The translations under genes were made by a program, and so were the position numbers. From Aphodosoma sp045614825 (GTDB lineage Bacteria > Bacteroidota > Bacteroidia > Bacteroidales > Paludibacteraceae): a stretch of DNA of 64,000 nucleotides. The notes beneath the pieces were generated by a model. It was not told where the DNA came from, made no database searches, and saw only the letters and a list, made by a program, of their open reading frames with translations. The stretch's first letter is position 1. The number at the start of each line of letters is the position of its first letter. The DNA lies in assembly GCA_045614825.1 (NCBI GenBank), contig JAZLDO010000040.1, positions 22,267 through 86,266 of the forward strand, given 5' to 3'. This document shows positions 37,549 to 47,522 of this stretch, in pieces.

Positions 37549-39924
37549 ATGAAAAAACTTACACTTTTTCTTTTTGCTCTTTTAATCTCTTGCTCTGCGT
37601 GGGGAGCAAAAATATATCTTAAACCAAGTTCAGATTGGAAACAAAGTAATGCTCGTTTTGCAGCGTATTTTTTTGGTAATGGAGAAAAATGGGTTAGCAT
37701 GACTTGGGTTCCATGGGATAACGAAGTTTGTTATTGTGAGATGCCAACTGGATATACTAAAGTTATTTTCTGTCGTATGAACCCTGGTAATACAGCAAAT
37801 AACTGGAATAATAAATGGAATCAAACAGGTGATTTAAATATTCCTAACAATGGGAATAATATGTTTGAGAACAAACAAGGAACGTGGGATGGAGCAACAT
37901 CAAGTTGGTCAAAATATACAGAATACACTGTATACACATTGGATAGAGATAAGGAGATATATTATACGAATGATAAAGACTGGAAAAATAATTTTCAATT
38001 TATAGTAGGTAGAAAAGCTAATAAAAATGATTATTCTACTGCATATATGATGGCCAAAATAGATAATACAAATCTTTATTATTATAAAACAACAGAAAAA
38101 TGGGAAAATTATAATGAATGGTCTGTTTTTCATACAACTGTAAATTGGGTTGGAGAAGATCACTCTGTCTCTCACAGAAAGGATTATTCTGAAGATAAAA
38201 GCGTAGGAATAGGCAACACAGAATTATCTGATTGTAATCTTCTATCTTATGATGGAAAAGCAACAACACTAACAAATTATGAATCTCTCAACAACACTCA
38301 AACTATCAATGTAACAACTGATGGTGATGCATCAATAAAAGGTGGTTCAATTACTGCATCAACTTATTATTTAAGTGGAGCTAATACAGCAAGTGCAAGT
38401 ACACCTTCTACTTCTGACGCAAAAACAACAATTTCTGCAGCTTATACAGCAACAGTAACACTCACTGCAACAGCTAAAACTGGTTACAAATTTGTTGGTT
38501 GGTATGAAGGCTCTACTGAAAAATCAACAAAAACAACATATTCTTATCCCGCTACGAATAGCACAAAAACTATAACTGCTAAATTCGAAGAACTTCCAAA
38601 AGATGTAGAATTCCAAGATCCATCAAAACTAGAAATTGGCAAAACTTATGGTAAACTCTCTTACATACTTACAATGCCTCAGAATAGATGGTACTGGATT
38701 GTGTTACCTTACAATGTAAATGTTGATAGTATCACCACTTCTACTGGTGGCGGATGGAAAGATTTGGTATTCACTGAATATGATGCAAAGCGTCGTGCTA
38801 ATGGTGAAAATGGATGGATTAACTGGAAAGAATATGGAGAAGCTAAGCCAACACAGCTTACAGCCAACAAAGGTTATGTAATCGGTCCTAAAGATGGTCC
38901 GTTCGATCAAGATGGTGTTTTTATAGTTACTTTCCCTTCTGCTTCTGCAACTAACACTGTGGCAGACTCTGTAAACCTCGCAACAACAGAAGCAACTGGC
39001 GAAAATGAAAAAGACAACAACTGGCACATCATCGGTACTGGTCTTTATCATAATGCTTCACTTAAAGATATAAACTATGTAGCTCTTCCTGCGGTAGTTA
39101 ATGGTAAAGATAGTTACGAATACAAATATATAACATCAAGTAAAGAACCATTTTTTACAAATCCAATAGGCACTAACTCTTTTGCTCCATTCACAGCTTT
39201 CTTCGTACAACATGGTGGCACATACTCAGCAGAAGAAACTGCGGCTACAACTTCTGCTGAACTCGCTCCTGTGGCTCGCGCTAAGGCACAAGAACAAGAA
39301 CAAATCTACCTTATCAATATGAACGAGGCTCGCACCGTAGTTATCCTCAACGCTGAAGGATCTGAGGGATACACTGCTGGCGAAGACTTCCTCGAAATGA
39401 ATGGTAAAGGCATCAACCTCATCTACTCGTTCGATGGCAACGATGCCCTCGCTTTCAACCACCGCGCTCCAGAAGCTCAATCAATCGCTCTCGGTGGCTA
39501 TGTGGCTACTGCTGGCGAACAAACTATCTCGCTCAACGCTTACAATGGTAACGCCGAAGCTGTTACTCTTATTGATAACCTCACTGGCGAAACTGTCGAT
39601 CTCCTCGTTGACAACTACACATTCAATGCCGAAGTTGGCTCTCTCGATGGTCGCTTCACTGTAGTATTCGCAGCGCAAAAAGCTGGCGACACTACTGTAG
39701 ATTGCTACAACTCAGTGGCTAACCAAGTGATTGCATACGGCACAGCCGACCACTGCACAGTGAGCGGTCTCACTGCTGGCGAAGCAATCGTAGTATATAA
39801 CACAATGGGACAACTTGTATTCGCATCTATTGCCGACAGCGAAACAATCACTCTCCCATCTCTCACCGCTGGCAACTACCTCATCCTCCACAACGGAACA
39901 ACAAATAAGGTAGCACTTCGATAA
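37549..39924 (+). CDS. T9SS-exported protein with starch-binding-like and Listeria-Bacteroides repeat domains
   Basis: 791 aa with signal peptide MKKLTLFLFALLISCSAWG. Residues about 20-125 resemble the CBM26-type starch-binding module seen in Sus-related proteins (KIYLKPSSDWKQSNARFAAY ... WNQTGDLNIP). Residues about 255-350 contain an InlB/Listeria-Bacteroides type repeat (GYKFVGWYEGSTEKSTKTTY ... ITAKFEE). Residues about 575-720 form a beta-domain shared with the next gene (SEGYTAGEDF, NDALAFNHR, YVATAGEQTISLNAY). The last about 70 residues are a T9SS type A sorting domain (VVYNTMGQLVF ... LTAGNYLILHNG). It is probably surface-attached with carbohydrate affinity (inference). The first half is clearly more A+T-rich than the last 900 bp, suggesting a mosaic. 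Confidence 0.8.
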   Translation: MKKLTLFLFALLISCSAWGAKIYLKPSSDWKQSNARFAAYFFGNGEKWVSMTWVPWDNEVCYCEMPTGYTKVIFCRMNPGNTANNWNNKWNQTGDLNIPNNGNNMFENKQGTWDGATSSWSKYTEYTVYTLDRDKEIYYTNDKDWKNNFQFIVGRKANKNDYSTAYMMAKIDNTNLYYYKTTEKWENYNEWSVFHTTVNWVGEDHSVSHRKDYSEDKSVGIGNTELSDCNLLSYDGKATTLTNYESLNNTQTINVTTDGDASIKGGSITASTYYLSGANTASASTPSTSDAKTTISAAYTATVTLTATAKTGYKFVGWYEGSTEKSTKTTYSYPATNSTKTITAKFEELPKDVEFQDPSKLEIGKTYGKLSYILTMPQNRWYWIVLPYNVNVDSITTSTGGGWKDLVFTEYDAKRRANGENGWINWKEYGEAKPTQLTANKGYVIGPKDGPFDQDGVFIVTFPSASATNTVADSVNLATTEATGENEKDNNWHIIGTGLYHNASLKDINYVALPAVVNGKDSYEYKYITSSKEPFFTNPIGTNSFAPFTAFFVQHGGTYSAEETAATTSAELAPVARAKAQEQEQIYLINMNEARTVVILNAEGSEGYTAGEDFLEMNGKGINLIYSFDGNDALAFNHRAPEAQSIALGGYVATAGEQTISLNAYNGNAEAVTLIDNLTGETVDLLVDNYTFNAEVGSLDGRFTVVFAAQKAGDTTVDCYNSVANQVIAYGTADHCTVSGLTAGEAIVVYNTMGQLVFASIADSETITLPSLTAGNYLILHNGTTNKVALR

Positions 39925-39931
39925 TTATTAT

Positions 39932-39959
39932 AGTCAACTGACAACAATCAACTGACTAT
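39932..39959 (+). repeat. Heptanucleotide tract after the 791-aa gene
   Basis: Four 7-bp units (AGTCAAC, TGACAAC, AATCAAC, TGACTAT) starting 8 bp after the stop. The outer TATAGTCA and TGACTATA also pair, so it could fold. Confidence 0.65.
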
Positions 39960-40047
39960 AGATTACCCCCCTCGTCCTTCGGACACTCCCCCTAAAACAG
40001 GGGAAGAATAATGGGTACTCTAATGTGCTTTCCTAAAACAAGATAAG

Positions 40048-40090
40048 AAAGAGGCTGTGTCAAAATGTAAATTTTGGCTCAGCCTCTTTT
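40048..40090. repeat. Hairpin resembling fused insertion-sequence ends, or terminator
   Basis: AAAGAGGCTG (40048-40057) with CAAAAT pairs with ATTTTG and CAGCCTCTTT (ending 40089) around a 4-nt loop, followed by TT. The GAGGCTGTGTCAAAA phrase is similar to terminal inverted repeats of some Bacteroidetes insertion sequences. It could equally act as a transcription terminator. No transposase is present. Confidence 0.55.
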
Positions 40091-40270
40091 AGATAGTACA
40101 TGACTGAGACTTAATATTGAAGTCCGTCTTTAAACGAAAGCAGAGTCAAGTTCACTATGTATGCTAAGTGTTGACTGACTCGATAAAATCAAAACAACGC
40201 AGCAATTTGGGCATTATAACACATCGCCTTTTTTATGCCTTTGTATCAAAAACTTATGTTTGTATTGTAG

Positions 40271-40488
40271 GGACACAGCGCGCTGTGTCCTATCGGTCGT
40301 TAGACCGACAATGAATAATGAAGAATTAGTAGGGACGCACGGCTCGTGCGTCCGCTAATTTATATAGTGCTAAATCTATCGACCTCAACGAGGTCGAACA
40401 ATATCTAACCGCAAGTAATTTTGAGCAAAGCGAAAAAATCACTTGCGGCTAAAAAATATCCTCTCCCAACACGACCCTAAATGGGTCG
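40271..40488. repeat. Cluster of short intergenic palindromes (REP-like)
   Basis: In the 875-bp gene-free gap 39925-40799 I see GGACACAGCGCGCTGTGTCC (40271-40290), TCGGTC/GACCGA (40293-40308), GGACGCACG/CGTGCGTCC (40333-40353), GACCTC-AAC-GAGGTC (40381-40395) and CGACCC/GGGTCG (40472-40488). Both of the last two are followed by GAACAATA. A GAGCAAAGCGAAAAAA motif lies near 40422. Related copies occur at 49057-49172. 40091-40258 and 40500-40650 show nothing I can name. Confidence 0.8.
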
Positions 40489-40658
40489 AACAATAAAAAA
40501 TACAAAAAAGCAACTCCCCCTACCATCAGAATCACGCATAAAACCAACTACATTCATTATTGTTTCTGGAAATAATTGAATAACCTACCAACCATCTCAC
40601 CCAAAATTAGGGAGGGGAAGTGGCTAAAAACCGAGGATATAAAAAAAACAAAAAATAT

Positions 40659-40689
40659 TTTGTCATGTCAAAATAATGTTATATATTTG
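40659..40689 (+). promoter_or_regulatory. Promoter of the 668-aa T9SS gene
   Basis: TTTG (40659-40662), 19 bp, then TATATTTG (40682-40689). The ATG is at 40800, so the 5' untranslated region would be about 105 nt, longer than for most genes here. Confidence 0.65.
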
Positions 40690-40799
40690 CAACATAGTGT
40701 ATTATGTGCTCATTAAAGTATAATGAGCATATGGTTCGTACACATTAATAAATTAAAAATCAACAAATTACCACATTCGTAACTGTTAAATCAAAAAAT

Positions 40800-42806
40800 A
40801 TGAAAAAACTTTTTTATTCATTAGTTATTACCCTTTTTGCGCTAAATATCAGCGCACAAAGCGTATATATCGTATCAGAAGATGCAAATGCACCCGAAGT
40901 TACAGTGCTATCATCAAGTTATAATATCACTCCATTGAATGGTACAATATATGCAAAGGCATGGGAAATATCTGGCGGTACTGGCGACTTGATGTTTTCT
41001 GCTGGCGACGACATATTTGAGATTATTGCAGAACCTTCGGTTGATAAGTATTATAAAATCGAATTTAGTTCTGGTATATATACCCTATCTGCGGCTTATA
41101 ATAATACATACTCTACAAAATTATATATCAACTCTGAAGTTGAGAGTAGAGCTAATCTCGAATTATTAACTACTTTCAAAACAAATGTCAAAATAGAAAA
41201 TAATGTTTTGGGTTACGATAAATGTTATACCTACTCGTGGGAAAGTTTTTGGAACGAAGCATCGAATATTAGATATGTCATTTTTTCTCAATCAGGCAGT
41301 CAATACAATAGCACAACTTCTTTGAAAAACGGCAAAGAATATGTTATAACATACGATTATGCATCTTACCACTTCAGAAACAATGAACTCATAGAACCTA
41401 ATGCAAACACATATAAACTCGCCATTGTAGAAATATCTAACAATGCTACAATTTCGGGAGATGGCAATGTTATTGAAAACAATGGCTATGGTTTCTTTAA
41501 AGAGATTGTACGCACCAAAACATACTCACTTGCAGATGTTGAGAATTGGATTTGGATTTCATCACCTTATCGTGCAAATATCACAATCAAAGATGCTAAT
41601 GGCATAAATCTCTCTCATGCCTACTACTTCAACGATAGCGACTACCATGGTGGTGACTACCTATTGAAATACTACGATACCCAAGCAGCTGCCAATGCAA
41701 GCGAAAATACTTGGGTAGATACACGCATAAGTGTTCTTGAAGCGGGCAAAGGTTATATCCTCGGCATCAACCCCGCTGGTCTTACTGCTCCATTTACAGT
41801 AACTATCACTTCTACTCCAAACCAAATTATCGACACTTACACTCGTATCGGTTTTGGCCATAACAACAACTACTCAAGTAGCATTGATGCTCAACATAGC
41901 AATCTTCACCTTGTTGGAACAGGACTTTACAATGAGCCTCGTGGCGTGAATTTTGGTGGCAAAGTAGCTCACATTTGTATTCCTAAACCAAATGGCTACT
42001 CATACCAATACCAATTCAATATGTCGGAAGACGACTATCAAGACAGCATTGACTATCTCAAACCATATTCTGCATTCTTTATGCAATATGCAGGTGACTA
42101 TACATTCCACAATTACAATGGTACAGAGATTGCACCTCGTGCTCCTCGTCGCTCTGCCAACGTTGCTCAAGAAATGGAAATCTATGAGATTTCACTCAAC
42201 AACGAAACTACAACTATCATGATGGATGCCGATGGTACAGAGGGTTACACTATCAACGAAGACTTCATCTACTTCACACATACAGTTGATGGCACACAAA
42301 TTGCAAATCAATTCTATACTTTCGATGGCGAAAATCAACTCTCATTCAACCACCGCAAAAACCAAAACCAAACCATCACACTTGGTGGTAAAGTTGCTAC
42401 TACAGGCGAATACACTATCTCGCTAAATAGTATCAATACAACTGCTAATTCGGTAACATTGTTCGACGCTGTAGAAAATACAACTACCGAACTTACTACC
42501 AACGGCTATACTTTCACAGCCGAAGCTGGTTCTATCGACAATCGTTTTGTTATCACATTCAGTTTCGCACCTGGCGTAACTACCGACATTTTAACCACAG
42601 AAGCTAATCAGTTGATTGTATCAGGCAACGCAGATAACTGCACTATCGAAAACCTCATCGTAGGCGAACAAATAATGATTTTCGATGCTATGGGTCGTTT
42701 AGTTTACAACGCTCAAGCTGATGCAACTGCAATCAACATATCTCTCACTGCAGGCACTTACATCGTTCGTCAAACTAACAACTTCACTAAATTCGTGGTT
42801 AAATAA
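40800..42806 (+). CDS. T9SS-exported protein, paralogous C-terminal half to the 791-aa protein
   Basis: 668 aa with signal peptide MKKLFYSLVITLFALNISA. The N-terminal half (about 20-430) is beta-rich with no domain I recognise (WIWISSPYRANI; a similar WYWIVLPYNVNV occurs in the neighbour). Residues about 445-600 match the neighbour's beta-domain (TEGYTINEDFIYF, ENQLSFNHRKN, GKVATTGEYTISLN). The end is a T9SS type A sorting domain (MIFDAMGRLVY ... LTAGTYIVRQT ... KFVVK). It is followed 74 bp later by a small PISD-tailed secreted protein, an arrangement repeated at 44091/47523. Location is probably the cell surface; function is unknown. Confidence 0.8.
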   Translation: MKKLFYSLVITLFALNISAQSVYIVSEDANAPEVTVLSSSYNITPLNGTIYAKAWEISGGTGDLMFSAGDDIFEIIAEPSVDKYYKIEFSSGIYTLSAAYNNTYSTKLYINSEVESRANLELLTTFKTNVKIENNVLGYDKCYTYSWESFWNEASNIRYVIFSQSGSQYNSTTSLKNGKEYVITYDYASYHFRNNELIEPNANTYKLAIVEISNNATISGDGNVIENNGYGFFKEIVRTKTYSLADVENWIWISSPYRANITIKDANGINLSHAYYFNDSDYHGGDYLLKYYDTQAAANASENTWVDTRISVLEAGKGYILGINPAGLTAPFTVTITSTPNQIIDTYTRIGFGHNNNYSSSIDAQHSNLHLVGTGLYNEPRGVNFGGKVAHICIPKPNGYSYQYQFNMSEDDYQDSIDYLKPYSAFFMQYAGDYTFHNYNGTEIAPRAPRRSANVAQEMEIYEISLNNETTTIMMDADGTEGYTINEDFIYFTHTVDGTQIANQFYTFDGENQLSFNHRKNQNQTITLGGKVATTGEYTISLNSINTTANSVTLFDAVENTTTELTTNGYTFTAEAGSIDNRFVITFSFAPGVTTDILTTEANQLIVSGNADNCTIENLIVGEQIMIFDAMGRLVYNAQADATAINISLTAGTYIVRQTNNFTKFVVK

Positions 42807-42880
42807 AATATTAACAAAAAAATAAATTAGATTCGAATGACACTCTCGTTGCGTGCTATTCGTTACTAAAAAACTAAAAT

Positions 42881-43501
42881 ATGAAAACTAAAATCTTTAT
42901 TGTTGCAGCAATCTTATTTGCGAGTATTGTGAACATTAACGCAATGCCACAAGTTGAATTTAAAAATCCAACAGAAAACAGAGAATTCAATACGAATACC
43001 ACTCCGTTTGACGAAAAAAGAACAGAGGGGCTTCGTGAAGAATATAACCAATTTGGACAACAACAACGCCACATCAACGTCAAAAGTGCTTCGTACGAAC
43101 ACTATAACCAAGTAGGTCACCAACAATCTATTCTTGGCAACCAAGATGCTGTTGCAAATCGTCCTCAATCGGCAACATTGAACAATAACCAATACAACTA
43201 CGGTTCACAAAATAGTAATCGTAAGGCAGGTGTTGCGTCTAATGGCACAAAAGTTTCGTACAATACGCCAATGTCGATTGAACAAATTAGTCGCCCATTG
43301 ACTTCGGCTGCTGATGAAATGACTATTGAAACAGGTAGCCGCCAAAATATCTCTTTCGACAAAGAAACAGGTGAAGTAGATGGCGATGTTCTTCCTGTCA
43401 ACCCTTACGACCCTCCAAAAACCGAACCTATCAGTGATGCAATACCATTCATCATAATGCTCGCTGCGTTATACGCATTCATCATCCGCCGCAAACAATA
43501 A
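42881..43501 (+). CDS. Small secreted protein with C-terminal PISD-TM-basic sorting-like tail
   Basis: 206 aa. Signal peptide MKTKIFIVAAILFASIVNINA, then a Gln/Asn-rich, apparently disordered body (YNQFGQQQRHINV, YNQVGHQQSIL, NNNQYNYGSQNSN). At residue 183 a tripartite tail begins: PISD, a hydrophobic segment of about 15 residues (IPFIIMLAALYAFII) and RRKQ. This layout resembles CTERM signals such as the PID-CTERM of Flavobacteriia, but the PISD form is not one I can assign. It would leave the protein anchored in a membrane or be processed by a sorting protease. No such protease is in the window. It follows the 668-aa T9SS gene and is ended by a strong terminator. Confidence 0.75.
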   Translation: MKTKIFIVAAILFASIVNINAMPQVEFKNPTENREFNTNTTPFDEKRTEGLREEYNQFGQQQRHINVKSASYEHYNQVGHQQSILGNQDAVANRPQSATLNNNQYNYGSQNSNRKAGVASNGTKVSYNTPMSIEQISRPLTSAADEMTIETGSRQNISFDKETGEVDGDVLPVNPYDPPKTEPISDAIPFIIMLAALYAFIIRRKQ

Positions 43502-43527
43502 AATTTATTTTCATACCATTATACAGT

Positions 43528-43556
43528 AGAGACGCAATACATTGCGTCTCTTTTTT
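43528..43556 (+). terminator. Intrinsic terminator after the PISD-tailed gene
   Basis: A perfect 11-bp stem AGAGACGCAAT (43528-43538) pairs with 43541-43551 and runs into T6. It also resembles a dispersed GAGACGCAATACATTGCGTCTC-type palindrome. Confidence 0.85.
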
Positions 43557-43573
43557 ATTCCCTATTCCCTATT
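43557..43573 (+). repeat. Heptanucleotide tract ATTCCCT
   Basis: Two ATTCCCT units plus a partial third, directly after the terminator T-run. Downstream, 43574-43735 holds GAAGTCGCCGAAGGC and AGAGGGAGGGGG fragments of the dispersed C/G-rich repeat family. There is no gene in 43502-44090. Confidence 0.6.
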
Positions 43574-43900
43574 AATATAGCGAAGCGTCTAAACCTTCTA
43601 TATATTACATCATACTCCCCGAAAAAACCAAAATATCAAGCATATCCGGAATATCCGAACAAGCTTGCTATAACTCTGCCGAACGACAAGGAAGTCGCCG
43701 AAGGCAATCCTCAAAGAGGGAGGGGGCTAAAAAAGGACAGTAATTAAAAAAAGTATTACAAAGAGTATTAAAAATCCCAGACTATTAACAATCGTCAACA
43801 CACATAAAATAACGAATTTTAAGCAATATCTATAAAAAAACACACCTATACCACCTTTAAAACGTCATACCAAAAAATGTTTTTTGTTGAATATTCAAAA

Positions 43901-43941
43901 CTACCCAATCAAAAATAAAAATTTGATTGGGTAGCTTTTTG
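43901..43941 (+). terminator. Orphan intrinsic terminator
   Basis: A perfect 13-bp stem CTACCCAATCAAA (43901-43913) pairs with 43922-43934 around 8 nt, followed by CTTTTTG. The nearest upstream stop is 400 bp away and already has its own terminator, so this one has no assigned transcript. Confidence 0.75.
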
Positions 43942-44033
43942 TATTATCTACAAATCATTGCTATTCAGCCTCCTAAAACAACCGCTCAGTCCTCTAAAAG
44001 ATAGCTTCATAATAATTCGAAAAATATATTTTG

Positions 44034-44041
44034 TAACTTTG
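44034..44041 (+). promoter_or_regulatory. -7 box of the 1137-aa T9SS gene
   Basis: TAACTTTG, 49 bp before ATG 44091. No exact -33 TTTG is found at the usual distance. Confidence 0.6.
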
Positions 44042-44090
44042 TAAGAACTTTTTTCCAACATTTACTACACAAAAAAAAGAAATAACTGAT

Positions 44091-47000
44091 ATGAAAAAAT
44101 TTAATTTACCTACCTTTTTAATTTTACTTTTTGCTCTCATATTACCCCAATATGTTGTAGCCAAAGATGCCGAAGTAGATGCTAACGTAATAACATCAGA
44201 CGCAAATGGGCACTACCTTACTATCGACTATACTAAATATAGCAATTTTGAAACAAAAGAAATTAATGTCGAAAATTGGAAAACAACAAAAATCACAAAC
44301 GCCTACAATCTCGATAATGGCAACCTCGACATTTCGTTCTACTATCCATGCAACAAAGTAGATTTCAAAATTTCGACCACTTGGCTTTTCGCTTGGGGTG
44401 ACGCCAATATTGCGATTGATGAAACATACAACAACAACGGAAGTTGGGACGACTCGAAAGAGGTCGATAGTAAAACAAAAATAGAAGGACATAACAAAGA
44501 GTTTTCGATAACAGGAATAAGCCACTCGGAGAAAATTGCAAAAAAAATAGCTTTTAAAAAGACTGGAGGTAATTCGAGTGGCAAATATGTCCACGACATA
44601 AAACTACACATTGCACCACACATCCTATTTTCATCGCCCACCACTTTCGACTTTGCAAAAACCAAAAAAGACGAATGTAATTCGTATCACACAATTGATT
44701 TCTACTCATTCCTCTCCGAAGGCGAATTGATAATCGAGCAACCTACTAATTTCATCATTACAAGCATCAACGGACAAACTCCTATCCTTACAAATGGTGG
44801 ATATCATATTGCCAACAACAACACTCTCAAATATATTGACGAAACAAGCGAACTTAAAAAATATAGCATCGTTGTGGGATTCAAACCTACAACAACAGGC
44901 AACATAACCGAAACTATAAAAATCAAAGACAACAAAAACGAAAAAACTATTACGCTCAACGGTATTGGTTTCGACAAACAACCTCAAATCATTAGTTGGA
45001 ATCAAAGCCTCGCTTCTTTAGAAGTCGGTACAACTACCCTCCTCGATGCTACTACCTCAAGCGGAATGGCTATAACCTACACTTCGTCTAACCCATCTGT
45101 CGTTTCGATTGATGGCAATATGCTAACAGCCCACAAAAATGGCACGGCTACTATCACAGCCCATGCAGAAGGCAACGACCTATACGCCCCTGCTACGATA
45201 GAAAAATATGCCAAAGTGGGCAATGGCAATATCGACAACTGCCAAGGCAATATAATACTTAAAACACATAATGGAGCTACGGGAACAAATTTTTCTTACA
45301 CATTCACCGACCTTCCTCCAATAAAAGGCAAAATAGTAAAATATAATTACACTATAGCAAAAAAACCAGGAGTATTTAGCAGCAACACCTCTTATTCGGT
45401 ATCAATATCTAACAATATAGACAATAATAAAACAACCTTTTCGGAGAGTAATTCAGACCGCAAAAATACCAAAACAGGTTCATGCTCATACACATTTGAA
45501 AAAGAAGATATCACCGAACTAACACTGACAATGTCATCTAACCAAGGTAGTAGTGCTATATCCAATATATCGGTAGAACTCCCAACAACACTATATACCG
45601 ACCAAACTGGGACTATAGAATTTCCACAAACTCCTGCCAACGAATCTACAGCAAAACAGCTTAAAATATCGTTTGCTCAACTCAAAGACAATATAGATAT
45701 ATCTATAATAGGCGATGATGCAAATCATTTTGCAATAAATCAAAGTTATATTGCAACAGGATGCGGCAAATGGGGCATTAATAACATTAGCATATATTTC
45801 TCTCCTCAATTTTACAAAGAGGATGTATATAGTGCCACATTGGTAATAAAATCAGAGGGACAAAGCAATATAGAAATATTGCTTAAAGGTACATCGCTCT
45901 ATCGCGAAACAACATTCAATAAAAACGGCTATTGGAACGACCCTGCCAATTGGTCTGGTGGTGTCCCTACTGGCATAGGCAAAAATGCAATTATCGACGC
46001 AAATGTGATAATCCCCAACAACTACGCTGCTGTTATCAACAACATCACAATAACCAACAACGGATTTATTACCATTGAACCTCAAGGTGCTCTAAAAGCA
46101 AACAACATCGTAGGCGCAAATATCAATAACCTTATGCTTCAAGCCAACGAAAATGGTTCCGCTATTCTTGTATTCAACAATCCATCCGCCAATAAGGTAA
46201 ATGCCTCTATACAATTATACTCTTTAGCTTCGTCTGACGGCTTAAGAAATGAGCAAGCTGGCAATTTCAGAAACCCTAAATGGCAATATCTTGGCGTTGT
46301 TACCGAACAAGTGCCTTTCTCAACCCTCAACCCTAATGGAACATCAAACTGGATTTTCCGCTGGGACGAAACTCAAAATGCTACATCTTGCTGGGCTGAA
46401 CAACTTTCGAATAGCTCTACCCTCTCAGCATGGATCGGATATTGCCTTGCCCAAGAATCGGCTACTACATACAACTATACAGGAGCTTTAATCAATGAAG
46501 ACCACACCTATGCTCTTACTTATACTCCCGATAATGCAAGTGCCGACCTCGGAAATAACCTCATCACAAATAGCTACACTGCTCCTATCGACCTCACAAC
46601 AATAAATACTTCAAACTTCACTAACGCAGAAGCAAACATCTATATCTACAACACAGGTTCATACCTCGATTGGAAAGAACAAACCAATCTCGAAGGCTTC
46701 AATCCAGGACAAGTGATTGTAATACCTACAAACACTATATCTGCTCTCGGCAACGAATACCCTCGTACAATTGCATCATCACAAGCTTTCTTTATAAAGG
46801 CTACCGCCGAAAATGCTTCGTTCTCTATAAATTACAAAAATAATGTGTATGATATCGTTCGAAAAGAAAACCAAATGCGCGCACGCGAAAAAAACATTAG
46901 TTTCAACGTACTAAAAATTCAAGTTGCCTGCTCTACTTCTAACGACCGCCTCTATCTACTCGAACACGAAAATACATCTGCTGATTTCGATAATGGATAC

Positions 47001-47504
47001 GATGCTCAAAAGATATTTGACAATCCGAATGGCCCTCAAATTTATGCCTCTACTTCATTTGGTTGTTCTTCAATCAACACAGATGAATCTTTTGATGGTC
47101 AAGCAATCGGTTTTGTTGCTAACAATGAAAACGAATTATACACATTATCGTTCAACATCGAAAATCTACACTCGTATGAACAACTCTGGCTCTACGACAC
47201 CGAAACAGATTTGTATGTTGACATTCTAAACAAAGAAACATACCAATTCTATGGTTCAACAATACCAAACAACAATCGTTTCTATATCACAACAATCAAC
47301 CCTAATGCCCCAGAAATAGAAGATACACAAACTAACATAGAAACAACTACATGGGACGATATTCTAACTGAAAATCAACCAATCTACATATACTCAATTA
47401 CAGGTCAATTGATTGGAACATACAACCAAATAGCTACTCCGCCTATGGGCATTTACATCGTAAAATGCGGAAATAAAACAATGAAAATTAGAATAATCCA
47501 ATAA
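44091..47504 (+). CDS. T9SS-exported multidomain surface protein, 1137 aa
   Basis: Signal peptide MKKFNLPTFLILLFALILPQYVVA. Residues about 20-180 are unrecognised. About 180-295 is a choice-of-anchor-D/ASH-like beta-sandwich (VVGFKPTTTGNITETIKI). About 300-380 is a BIG_2-like Ig fold (ITYTSSNPSVVSIDGNMLTA ... GTATITAHAEG). A second choice-of-anchor-D-like domain follows at about 505-605. About 605-690 has a beta-helix-like start (WNDPANWSGGVPTGIGKNAI). The end carries a T9SS type A sorting domain (IYIYSITGQLIGTY ... GIYIVKCG ... IRIIQ). It is transcribed with the small PISD-tailed gene 18 bp downstream. It probably works at the cell surface; the ligand is unknown. Confidence 0.8.
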   Translation: MKKFNLPTFLILLFALILPQYVVAKDAEVDANVITSDANGHYLTIDYTKYSNFETKEINVENWKTTKITNAYNLDNGNLDISFYYPCNKVDFKISTTWLFAWGDANIAIDETYNNNGSWDDSKEVDSKTKIEGHNKEFSITGISHSEKIAKKIAFKKTGGNSSGKYVHDIKLHIAPHILFSSPTTFDFAKTKKDECNSYHTIDFYSFLSEGELIIEQPTNFIITSINGQTPILTNGGYHIANNNTLKYIDETSELKKYSIVVGFKPTTTGNITETIKIKDNKNEKTITLNGIGFDKQPQIISWNQSLASLEVGTTTLLDATTSSGMAITYTSSNPSVVSIDGNMLTAHKNGTATITAHAEGNDLYAPATIEKYAKVGNGNIDNCQGNIILKTHNGATGTNFSYTFTDLPPIKGKIVKYNYTIAKKPGVFSSNTSYSVSISNNIDNNKTTFSESNSDRKNTKTGSCSYTFEKEDITELTLTMSSNQGSSAISNISVELPTTLYTDQTGTIEFPQTPANESTAKQLKISFAQLKDNIDISIIGDDANHFAINQSYIATGCGKWGINNISIYFSPQFYKEDVYSATLVIKSEGQSNIEILLKGTSLYRETTFNKNGYWNDPANWSGGVPTGIGKNAIIDANVIIPNNYAAVINNITITNNGFITIEPQGALKANNIVGANINNLMLQANENGSAILVFNNPSANKVNASIQLYSLASSDGLRNEQAGNFRNPKWQYLGVVTEQVPFSTLNPNGTSNWIFRWDETQNATSCWAEQLSNSSTLSAWIGYCLAQESATTYNYTGALINEDHTYALTYTPDNASADLGNNLITNSYTAPIDLTTINTSNFTNAEANIYIYNTGSYLDWKEQTNLEGFNPGQVIVIPTNTISALGNEYPRTIASSQAFFIKATAENASFSINYKNNVYDIVRKENQMRAREKNISFNVLKIQVACSTSNDRLYLLEHENTSADFDNGYDAQKIFDNPNGPQIYASTSFGCSSINTDESFDGQAIGFVANNENELYTLSFNIENLHSYEQLWLYDTETDLYVDILNKETYQFYGSTIPNNNRFYITTINPNAPEIEDTQTNIETTTWDDILTENQPIYIYSITGQLIGTYNQIATPPMGIYIVKCGNKTMKIRIIQ

Positions 47505-47522
47505 ACAAAACAAATATCTATT

